From contig CAIIXF020000001.1 of the NCBI GenBank assembly GCA_903813345.2, positions 31,722,556 through 31,786,555 on the forward strand: a DNA stretch of 64,000 nucleotides, in the 5' to 3' direction. The first letter of the stretch is position 1. Every line of letters begins with the position of its first letter. A program made the translations under genes and the position numbers. The stretch comes from Owenia fusiformis (taxonomy: Eukaryota > Annelida > Polychaeta > Sabellida > Oweniidae). The notes under the pieces are model-generated. The model saw nothing but the letters and a program-made list of their open reading frames with translations. It ran no database searches and was not told where the DNA came from. Shown piece by piece: positions 1 through 12,300 of this stretch.

Positions 1-243
1 TTGAGTGTGTTATGTAGTGACTCCCCTAATGCAAGAGAGCTTTAAATGTTAGTTGAAAATCAATGCTGAATGAATGATAGATTTTGCCTTATTCATTTAT
101 GAAATATGATTCATTCAACATTGGTTTTTATTAGCGATTTCCAGCAATAAGACCATCCAGCTATAACACCACAAGAGCATCTTCTTAACAAAGGACTTTT
201 CAATTTGCTGGAAATTCCCAGTATGTGTACTACTACCCCCTAC
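1..243 (-). other. Sema5: Start of the intron after Sema5 exon 18
   Basis: Non-coding in all frames on the minus strand beyond short runs. It is the 5' part of the intron leading to the transmembrane exons. Confidence 0.8.
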
Positions 244-396
244 CTATGACATTATATTCACACGGCCTGATCTCCTCATCTTCTCCCTTGCACTGTGTAC
301 GAGTGGGGAATGGTGGAAGACACTTCCTAACTCGCTTTTGTAGGTTCTTAGGTGAGCAGACAGACCAAAGGGTCCATTTACCCCAACCATCATTCA
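244..396 (-). CDS. Sema5: Sema5 exon 18: TSR 7, last exon inside the window
   Basis: 153 bases, phase 1 at both ends, acceptor TTGACAG, donor GTAGGG. Encodes NDGWGKWTLWSVCSPKNLQ, KRVRKCLPPFPTRTQCKGE and DEEIRPCEYNVI. It matches the last SEMA5A TSR (WSEWSDWSECEAS, CILLFPMGSQCSG, SRPCVF). The following exons, for the membrane span and tail, lie to the left of position 1. Confidence 0.95.
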
Positions 397-3300
397 CTGT
401 CAAGTTTAAAATAATATTAGATTTAGACATTTGAAGAAAGCAAGCATGTAAGAAAAGGATAAAGATATCATTGATGATGCATATATCAATTTACATTATG
501 TTCGTTACTAAAGTGTATTCATGTCATATACCTCAAATGTATATTTTATAAATTGAAGATTTTAATTGACATTAAGTAGATGTTATTAAAATCCACATGG
601 TGAAATGGGAAAATTATTAACAATGTCCTCAATGCATAGACAATATTAAACACATACCCCCACCCTGATTATGCACAACCCTACATACCCCCCCCCACCC
701 TTCCCATTCTGATGATGCACAACCCTACTTACACCCCACCCTTCCCATTATGATGATGCACAACCCTACTTACACCCCACTCTTCCCATTCTGATGATGC
801 ACAACCCTACTTACCATCACATGCTGCCATTTCACACTCAAGTTCCTGCTCAGAATCACCATCACATCCCCTAGTGTACACTCTGCCATCTTTTATCTTG
901 TCACAGACACGTGTACGTTTCTTGGTGCCTATGCCACAACTGACAGAGCATGCACTGTAGTCAGACCAGCAGGACCATTCAGCTGCACATGAAAGCAAGC
1001 ATGCAGTTATTAATAGACTGATCACCTATTATTCCATAAGGTGAATGGTGGCTAAGAATTTGTTTATTTAGTACTACAATATAAAGTTTGTCTTATCTTG
1101 TTATCAAGTCATGTTTTTCAAGATGCAGCTTGCATACAAACTAATGAAAACTAATGTAGAACATCTGAAATATAGAAACTTATCTCGATAGATCTTATGC
1201 ATTTGTTCTAATAAGAAATAAAGAAAAGAAATTTCATGTACTGGTCATGAACTTCAACAATTCCCCAAGATGCTACTGTATTGCTCCTCTACTCATTGGA
1301 ACACATATATTTCAAAAATGCAAAGCTGAGCTGATGGCCAACTACTTACCATTACAGCTATGTGTGTTACATTCACGTTTCTCCATGCTGTGTCCATCAC
1401 AATCCTTGCCACTACCACTGGGCTCTGGGTCTGTACACTCCCTGCTGCGCCACTGGACTCCTCCATTACATGGTGCAGAGCATTGGTTCCATGACGTCCA
1501 CTTGGTCCAGCCACCATCAGTATCCAGTCTGCTAGCACCTGCAGGAGGAATTATATTTACATTAACTCAATTTCGAATTTTAACTGGATTTGCATAGCAT
1601 AAGCAACTGTGTATTTCTCAAATGTGAATATCTCCACAGTTTTATCAAATCTACGTGTTTTATTGCATCCAAGAGTTTGAATCTGTAATCATATTGCACT
1701 TTTTGACTTCATGCATTGAAAATCTTGTTATTAAAAACCAATGGGTTGCATCAGGCAAGATGGCCATTAGGTTCATATCTTAGTTGTAACAAATACTGCA
1801 TATGCATATAACATTCAGATAACAAGTATAGTACACAATTGTTGTCAAGATCATTGATGTGGAAATAAACAAAACAAATACAGAAACTTTTTTCCAATAT
1901 ACTGTTCAAAGTTCAAAACATGAAGTTAATTTTGACTCCCAACATGGAAATATAATTCTTGTTATATTAAATTATCTCTGCAGTATTCTTATGTTTAACC
2001 ATGCCACACATTTTGCAAACAACAAGCAAACAAATCAAAAAACATCTGAAACTAAAATCTGTGATGCAAGATGCAAAAACACCAGGTGGATTTGGGAGGT
2101 AGAAGGGTAAACTATTCAGAGCAAACCAAAAAATTTAAATCAACAGCTCATTGGATCATCATAATGAAAATAAGTACATGTTAGGAAAATAGAGTCTATT
2201 GTGTATGTAGAGGGGTGTAAGTTAGTATATAGGTAGGGAGGGGGTTAATATGAACACCATGCTTAGTGTAACACCACTGCTTACCTTATAGAAGAAGGGA
2301 GAAAAACAGATTTTCAGCCATTACCAGAAGGAGGTGTAACTCACGGGGACACATTATCCCCGGGACACATTATCCTGGGAACACACGACACATGGTGCAT
2401 GGGATACCTAGTTAAGAGGCTTAACTAGGAAATGTTTAGAAATGAATTGATTAATTAAATAAGAGTCTCAGTTAATATTTTTCAAATGAGGTAATTTGAA
2501 TTTTTTTCTTTTGGAAGTTGACTTAGGACAAGCATAGTGATAGCTATGAATAAAAGAAGCTGTTAGAAGCTACAATTCTCTAGAGATTCATAAATATTGT
2601 TCAAAATCAAAGGAGCAATATCATTAGAATTTGGGATTCTCATAATTTTATTATCTGTACAAAAGAGTACATAGAATAATAGTGTTAAAATGTAATTTCA
2701 TAAAAATGGGACATACACATATAAATAATTTACATGACGCTACAAGTATGACCCCTTGAAAAAATAAACTCTTCCATGTTCAATCAACCATTATATACTT
2801 CATTGGAATAGTTTATGTTTACAAGGGGTGCCTAATGTCTGTTAGTCTACAGGCTTGCACAGCAGTGGGCACACACAGGGACCAGCTACTAATAAAAGTT
2901 AGTAAAAGCAAGGATGTTGAATACAACATTGAACACCATTGATTTGACATATACAAGTGGACATGAATATGATAAAAGACTGCTATGCAAAATCTGTAAA
3001 ATAGCAGCCATTTACAAAAATTCTCTAAATTACTAAAACATATCACGATATATAAATTGAGATCACAATATTCAAAAACCAGTCATTGCATCGTAATACT
3101 GCTTGATAATGCTGAACCTGCTACGTACAGTAAGGCATATAACTCCAAACTCAAGGGCAGGCTATCCAGGGACTTGGTATAATATCAGGATTGCACAACA
3201 CCTAATGAATGCCCCCTTAACACTCAAAATGTCCACTCAATGTTTTCAGAGTCACCAAACATGCCACAGTAGCAGTGCCAACAACATTTATAGCTAGCAG

Positions 3301-6300
3301 TGCACCAGCCTCAAATAAATAAATAAATAGTCCTCTAAGCTATATACAGTACAATCAAGAGTATACTGGGGCTGAATAAATACTACACTGCAAATGTCAT
3401 AATTGTCATCCTCGAGTCCTATGATGACGTCGACGCCTCAACCGAGCCTCTTTGGCTGGGTCACATCGCTGACACGTTCTAAAGAATCCTAGATCTTTAC
3501 AGGAGCAGTACCCATAGAAGGGATGAAACTGTTGCAGATGCCACTTTCTACAGTGTTCCTGGAAGAGGGGATCACTGGACTCAAACAGATCAATAGAGTT
3601 ATCAAGCTCACCTTTATTGTCACAATCAACTCCTTTAGGATCACAAAAACGGATCTCTGTTTTAGGATTGCTTGCTCTGAGGTCACTTGGGTCTGAGACT
3701 CTGGCCCGACAAATGTAGCGATGGCGTTGTTCAAAGTAGCCATCGTTGGTGATGTTGGATCGTAACCATGGAGTCCATTGTGTTGGTTTTCTTACTTCTG
3801 CAACATAAATATAAAAAGCAAATTATGATTTGGAAATAATAATCATATAATCATAATTCATAAATATCAATAATGTCATATCTTACAAAAATTTGTAATT
3901 GTATAACATTGCAATTAAAATGATTCCTCATCCTAACTTACCATTACACTCATGTTGATTGCACATCTGCCAGTCATCAAGATTTCCAGCGCACGGTTTG
4001 CCATCATTCTGTGGCCGAGGACTGTTGCACTCTCTATTGCGTGTTCTTATGCCCCCACCACACTTGGCAGAGCAGCGGCCCCAGTCACTCCAGTCTGACC
4101 AGCCTCCATCTATTGGTGGAGGGGTAGGTGCTGAAATTAATTGAGGCTTTGAATTATATAGCAGTAATTTAAGAAATCCTAGAAACAGTACACATACATT
4201 TTCTTATTCTAAAGGTGACACATGTTTTCTGAGCTTATTGGAGAACCACACCTGAGGTTGTTTTCAAGGTTTTTATTTGCAAATGCAGAAGCATTGTTAG
4301 AACAGATATTCCCATATTTCCTGATATTGATAGAATTAATTTACTTCATATTTTGTCATAAAAAGCAGCCTTACGTGGACACGCTGCTTTCCTACAGTCC
4401 TGTACATCCAGATCTGACCCCACACATAATCTGCCACCATATTTGGGCTTAGGATTCCCACACTCCCTTCGTCTGGTCCTCTCGGAGCTTCCACAAGTAG
4501 AACTACAGCTGGACCAATCAGACCACTTCGTCCAGGCTCCATGGACTGAAGAAATAACATGTTTTGATTGGTTAACCAAGCTGCTATTTGGAAACTCAAA
4601 CTGTTAATCCTAGATTATGTACTAGTAACTGTCGAATATATTATAAAGTTCTGATCATGAGGTTTGAAAATAGCAAATCTTTTTGAAAGTTCAAATTTCT
4701 TTACACTGAGTTATTTTCACTCTTAATCAAAACAAAATTCCATCTTCATATTTTTGTCCACTCATGATCAGCCAGTCTAAAAGTGTGAATAGTCAGAATG
4801 TTCTATGTAACAACTCAGATCAAGGTGAATGATATGTACAATGTGCAGCAGCGGCATTTGTCCTACAATATGTACATCTATGTACAGTTTCTAATGCATG
4901 CAACTAATAGAAGACTAAACGTACTATTTGCACTACATACAAAGCAGATGTACAAGGAATGATGAGCAATGAAAGCAATGTACAACAGCATGCTCTTTTA
5001 ATTCAACAGCTTCAGATTTATTCATATTTCTATCAATCAAATCTCAAGAAAATTAATCTTTTCCACAAAATAAATATACACACAATAATACACACAATAA
5101 AGTGTATGTACTTGATACTTCATGCACAATGAACATTTCTTGAGAAATCATGGTGATGGTGGATACAAAGGAATCTATTGAAGGGAAGAATGAATGCTAC
5201 AATTCAATGGTCTAACAAAATGAAATGCTAGCAATTAAACTGAACAGATAACAACATGTAAATGCTAACAATGCAAAAAGCAAACACAATGGCAAACAAT
5301 GAGGCAAAGTAAAACAACATTATGACAATGAGACCTGCAAACTTACAATGTAGCACTTTAGTTTTGTATCTAGTGTGCTTTATCATTCCTTTGAGAGTGC
5401 ATTAAAAACAAACAGGAAATACAAGATGTTTCTTGCTCTTAATCAAATATATGGATTGTCAAATAGGATGTTAAACTTGTAGTCTTTATCAATGTATCAG
5501 TCATTTTCCATGTTTTTGTTTAATAAATGGACAATTCAGGTAAAACATCTGCACATTTGTAAAATCAAAACATGCTTAAGTTGATATTACTTTTCTCTTT
5601 TAACATGCATGCACTGTGTATCAACTATCAAGGTGGATCAACAAACGAGTTCCATTTAACAAAACTGAATCCCTAATTTCTCAGACATTATCAGTAGGTT
5701 TGAGCTCTGTATTAAGAGCTTGGGCCATCCCCTGCATATATGCTATTTCCATATAATGCCATGTTTTTCACCTACTGTATTTCCTGTTCTACTCACCAGT
5801 ACAGTTAGTGACTTCCACAATGGAACCAGAACAGGGTCTGCCACCATTGAAGGGACCCTCACATGCTCTGTAGCGACAACGACACATGTCTGGGCTGTTA
5901 GGATCACTGATATGGCTACATCTTGTCCAATTGGACCACATCTCCCATTTACCATCAACTGAAATGGTAGATTATTCAAGCTTACATTAAAGACATGGAG
6001 ATAAAATAATATTATTGCGTGGAAATATATTCTGTACATTGATTCCACCTTTTCACTTCTTCCACTTACAATTCTTTTACATTTCTTTACATGAAAGGAA
6101 TTCAGTTGCTTGGACAATTTCATACTGTAGTTGTATTAACATAATACCAGATTTAATACTGTATCACCCTGTGTCTTTCCTACCTGGAGCATCCATGATG
6201 GGGCAACTCTTGACATCCTGATGCCAGTTGTGAGTATGTATATTCCCTCTTGGAGGAGTAGTACAGCGCCCAGCAGGATCATGCCAGCCACAGTATGGAT

Positions 6301-9300
6301 CTTGAGCATTCATACATTCACTGAAAAAATTAAAAATATGAGGATTGTTTATCTGTTGATGTCATTTATTTTAAATAAGTGATAATGCAAAATTCTATGA
6401 TTTGGTCTTTGTATAGGTGAAGCAAACACTAACTTTCCTATTGAAAAGTAAACTTCAAAAGTTTTTCCTGATATTTCAACAATTATTTCCAAATCATGAT
6501 ACAATTTCTCCATTTACTGTAAAGAACATAGCAAAAAGGAAGTCAACTAGAAGTTTAAGAGCTTACGTTTTAGTGAGGAACCTGCCACATCTTTGAGTAG
6601 GAATTTTCAGCAGTTTAGAGTCAGTTGCTATGATGATATGCGATTCATGACCAGCTTTGTGCAAATGCATAGATTTGATTGGCTGGGTCTTATCCTTGGA
6701 CATAATTGTGATCTCCTCAACTAAACATGAGGTTTTGCTGTCCTTAAGATGAACTATTTTCTTCATTTGGCCCTTTTGGTCAACCAGAAACATGACAGTA
6801 AATGAACGATGATGCTTTGCTGGAACAGTGTCGACTGCAATGTGGCTCCACCTGAAATCATTCATTTTTGAGATCTTTAGTGAAATTCAGATGTTTGACT
6901 TTATTCTAATTATAATTTTGCAGACACTTTAAAACTTAAACGCTGGCATTAAGTTGCTTAATTATATAGCTTACCTTTCATGTTCAGAGCTGTACATAGG
7001 CATGATACTGGTTGGCTGTACAGCTTTGTCCATCATCAGATACTTCTGGGAGTTGATCATTCTAGGTGCCTGCTGCCTCATGGCTCTGCCTGCTGATAGT
7101 ACGGAGGGGGAGCCAGCACACTACAGAACAGAAAATGTATTACAAAAGTGCACATCTTATTTTTGCTATTTTTAAATAGGTTTAATACATATTTTACTAT
7201 TATAAATTATAATGTATGGGAGAAAATGCATCCACACATTTCGATTTAAACTTCTCCTGAAAACTGATTGCAGTAAAATATCCTTTCTTACATTATATGA
7301 AACTGACATATTGGTAATATGGGGAACATACCTGATACATTGGTGATGGGTTTGAAAATTTCTGCCAGGCTGCTTGAGAATGTTCCTGGTGCTTAAAGTC
7401 TGAGCTAAATGCATTATTGAGTGACGTCATGTTGTAAACACAGACAGCAGAGCCAGCAATGCTGTTCCTGTAGGAAGAATAGATATGAATGAATCCTTGA
7501 ATAAGATTTGTATTATCTATGAATTGGTTAACCAAAATCTATATTAAAAAAAACAAAGAACCTTAAATAAATGAATAATCACAATCCTGATTTACACCTG
7601 ATTTACTATCAATAATTAATTATATTCCAAAAACACTGGGGAAAATGGAAAGTGATTAACTTACGTGGATGTAGAGAATGTAGCATAGATAAGACCCTCA
7701 CTCTCATTGTAATATGTATGCTGTAGCTCATTGTAGTAAAATGGATATTCGCCTGGTAAACTACAGTTTAATCGGGCCTTTGTAAATGATGTCCACCTAT
7801 CTTTCATTAAGAATTGACCACCAGGGTCGTTCTTGCACATTCTAGCCACTCTTGAATAAACATTCTGAAATAAGAAAAGTTATTATCAGCAATCATTCAT
7901 GTAAGTCTAGTGCAATGCTCAAAAATACAAATATGAAATTAGAGCACAATAACCTTAATGTGAGGTAATTATTGAACTGTACATTGGACTGTTATTTGAA
8001 GTGTATACGGATTTGTGTTTTCTCTGAAGGATATTGCAATTTTAGACTTCATTGATTTTTAGATTAGATTATAACTAAAGGAAATTAAATCAGTTGTAAT
8101 TTGTCAGTTGTGCAATATAGCATAACGATGGCAAAGATTTTATTAATAGCATCAGTGATAATGTTAAGTGTTTACGTTACAACTTGGTCTCTCAGAAAAA
8201 TTGGAATTCAATTGGTAACTCAGAACATGTCTTTCCACAACTGTAAATTCTTGTGTCAGAATAGCTTACTATTTCAATGAATACTTACCTTTCCACAATT
8301 AATATATTCCACTGCAGTTTCTCGGAAAAAGAAATAAACAAAGTCTCCAATCTCGTATGAGGACACAAAGTTGGCCCCTAAAAATATAATGAATATATTT
8401 TCATTAGAGAATGATATAATATTTCAAAGTGAGCAGCAATCATGTTACAATGCATTTAAGATTATACACTTGCAATATCTGATACTGATATCACTGAAAA
8501 AACATTAGCTAGGCAAGAAATACTCTTAAGATTATAGTGCAAAGATAACATTCTGGGTCACATTGACTCCACTTTATGGTACAATGCCCATTAAACATGG
8601 CCCCATCTCAATCAAGCTGTGATAACGTCATCTTCCATGGGTTTAAGTTAACCCATCATCTCCTTGGTTTAGGTTAACCTTAACCAATATGCAAAAATCT
8701 GATAACCATCTGCTAGTATATACATTTTTATCACTTCTCATAAATTTGAACTCTGTAGCCCTGACAACTCGACAAACTAACAGTTTTAACAAAAAGATAG
8801 ACAAATGTAACAGATGGAAGTTTTTGTGCCTTGAATGTAATTTAGAAATAAATATCCCCGGACTTGATCTTGAATTCCAGTCATGTTCACAGCAGACAAG
8901 TGGAAATCTACATAATTTTAAATCCTGAATTAGGAGCTTCTTTAAGAATAGGAATTCAGAATGAAAGTCAAAACAATTAATGAAACAACTGATTATTTTT
9001 CAACTCTTGTTTATTATGACTGGCCGGGTGAAAGATCCAATGAAACTGTACTCTTATAAACTATTATAAACATTAAAGTTTACCATACAGTGCAGAAACA
9101 TAATATATTTCCTCAGCTTATTTACTTTAGAATATTCAGTAAAATATGTTAAATTAACACATGTAACTTTCCTATCAATAAATTTTACATTTTCAGCCAA
9201 ACATCTGGCAAAAGATATTGTTGTTTAAAGCAAGGGTCATCAAATATTATGTAAAACAGTTGACAGTTGGCTCTAATAAGCATTCTTGTAATGTGTTTGT

Positions 9301-12300
9301 TATGATGGATTACTATTACAAACAAATACAGTATGCCAATGAATAATGTGAATGAACTAGTGAAAAGGAGTAGGATGTTCTGAATCTGAAGCCAATTCAA
9401 GTTGTTTTTGTCTGTTTTTTCTGATCAATTTAACATTGGAATGTTTATCTTATGAAAGCTAACAGGTTTTAATATCTGAATTTACAAAGGAAAATGAAAA
9501 TATATGGATCGTGGTGTCTTCTGTGGTCCTTTTTAAAAATTCTGGAATCACATCACTATTTTAGTCCTTACCGTTGAGCCACTTCGAATCCCTCTCAGTG
9601 CGAAGTGTTCCAAGACTGGATATACCCGCACTCTCACTGAGACCAGGGGGAGGGGATGGCCAGATTCTATGGATGAGAGAATTCCCCCCAGCAGAGTCAA
9701 TCACAGTCCCACTGAACAGGTTCCCATCCTGGCTGATAAAGGCAGTACTGTTTTGTTGGAGGCTGAATGGACATTTTCCAAGCCCTTTCACCCATCCTCT
9801 TACAGTCCCTAGGTTTGTTGCCTGAAATATTAGAAATGTAGATTCATTCTATCTGTAGGAAAAATTATTCACTCATTATTGGTTTAGCCAAGACAACAGA
9901 GCTAATATTTGTAAAGAAGAACAAAAATGAGTATAGTCAGAGAGGAGTTACCACAGTAGCTACTGATTACATTATAGTAAAAGTAACTGACATCCCCCTC
10001 CCCCTCATATTCATAAATATACATTCTTAACGCTGCTATATGCTAGCGGATCTCTTTAGCAACAATTGTGTAATGTAATAATTGTGGTTTATGTTTGTTA
10101 TTCTAACAGGAAGTTAAAGTTAGAATGTAGAGTGAAACCAAGTGCAGATCCTGCTATATATTATCAGCATCCTAAAGTTGGACCTTTCATAAAACATCCA
10201 TGCACCATACATTATCATGTTATATACAAGTCAAGTAGAGGATAGATAATGTAATTGCTTACTTAAATAGTGATTTTTTTACAAAAGTACACGGATATGG
10301 ATCCTTGTTTTACTCAATTTGATCTTTATTCATTGAAAAATCTGATAATGAATATTACATTAAAAAAATAAAATGTGCACATCTTTGAATATACTACTAA
10401 TTTGTATTCATGTAACTAGAAAGACTAGAAGAGAGAATAAAAAGTTGAAATAAAACAGACATTGGACAGATGTATGTTAAGTCACTTGAGAGCTCAGTTT
10501 ATATTGAAGGTGATATAACAACAAGACAAAACCACAATTATCTCAAACATTCTCTACAAGTTCCACACATTCATCAAGCTTTGAAAACAGGTTGTAATAT
10601 GCAAAAAGTAGATTTAAGATAATACTTGAGTAAGTAGGAAAAAACAAATAGGATCTCCTCTTTACTTCAGAGTCTGGCATTTCAATGACGTCTATATCTC
10701 TTAGAGATAGAATCTTACATACGCAAATGATTTAGTGGATTACCAGGATTTACCTTAGTGAAAATACAAAGCTTAAGCTGATTGTACGGGCAACACTTCT
10801 TTAGTTTCAAGTCTGTTTTTTGTTTGTTGTTTTTCAAGGGCACTTGGATGTTTTGCCATGAGGGACTTGTTATACTGCATTTTGCATTTTCAATTTAAGC
10901 TCTGATAGAAATGGTATGGACTTTGCCATGCAAAATACAAATCACAATGTTCTTTACATGCTGATCTTGCTTGCAATAGAAATAATGTTCAATGCTGACA
11001 TCATGGGAAAACTTCAAGTTCAATGCTGACATCATGGGAAAGCTTCCCTTTTCTCATCACTGTTGTCTTAAACATTATGCAGTAATAGCTTATTGGCAAT
11101 AAAACCAAAAACTAAACATTGCAGACATGAAAACATTGCCAATAACATGTGACAAAACTCACGCTTATCCTAGAATGTCATTGTAAAATTCACACACTGT
11201 TTGCATAATTCAGGTTAAAAGTACAAGTGACTGTTATAATCTGTATAGATATCATGTCGTATCTCATGGCCGTGTTATTTCAGTAATATTAGCATTACCT
11301 TTTAAGATATCCCTTACTTGACTTTCACAACATATGAACTTCAAGTTCAACCCGCATACATGTGTTTTTAGTAAAATAAAACTACTTCCTCATAATTGAG
11401 AAATCTGAGCTCACATGCAACAAATAATATGATAAGAAGTTGAGATAAAAACTGTGATATTATGTTTTTGTAAGTTAAAGAGCTATCAACTCAGTGTGAG
11501 GGTGTTTAAACTCAAGTTTCTTGTGTAGATCTCATGTAGCGCCTTGACTGATGTTCAATTTTACTGTTAGAACTTTGAGAAATGTCCTTTTTACGACATC
11601 TGATTTCAGCTATTTCAGTGTAAAGTAGAAAAGTCTTGAAATGTGCTTGAAATAAGCTTTAGTTAATTCGTATTTTAAGGCTGTCTCAGTTTCATAATAC
11701 AATGAAATGAGAAAAATTCATCTCACGTTGTTGCTACAGTATTATCATCCATCATCATTATTAAGTCTAGGGAGGAGCTGGGAATGACAAAAAGATAGAA
11801 CAATGTTTAAAATGATGACCACAGACCTGAGGTAATATGTGGCAACTTGTCAGGTCATACACCATCTGTTCAACACACCTGGATGCTTTTATAGCAACTG
11901 GGGACACTTCATGGAGATTTCAAACAGTTTTATCTATAGAACTTTATACATGGAATTATATAAAGATAAATAAAAGTTCAGATATGTGGAAGAGTATTAT
12001 ATAGCACTATCATTCATTAAATTTATTCATCAATATCGCATTCATATGAAGTACATTCATATAATGTAACATATGGATATTCGAGACCAGAATAACACCA
12101 TCTTTCCATTCAAAGCACTCCTGTTCAATTTTATAAACAGTTTATTAGAAGTGAAAAGGACCCCTAATTACATCATTAAATTAACAACTGGTTATGACAT
12201 ATTACATCAAAGTAGTAATTAGTGCACCTGTTAATCAAAACACATGCTGTACTCCTACTTTTAGAAGTTATAAAAACTTCAAAGTGTTTTATATTATTTA

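Larger units (their letters stand above)
1539..3405 (-). other. Sema5: Sema5 intron 15 / 3' UTR of the short form
   Basis: In the full-length mRNA this is intron (1539-3611). In the short form the part from 3405 down to about 2640 would be 3' UTR. It contains an AU-rich element, a poly(A) signal candidate and a 16-bp-period direct repeat (GGGACACATTATCC twice, 2346-2375). No further exon-like frame was found. Confidence 0.6.

Noticed and set aside
1293-1538. An 81-codon open frame over exon 16
   Set aside because: The neighbouring frame encodes a perfect TSR with matching splice phases; this one is a shadow.
3489-3743. An 84-codon minus-strand frame overlapping Sema5 exon 15
   Set aside because: It is in a different frame from the TSR-encoding one and shows no Cys/Trp pattern; a shadow of the real exon.
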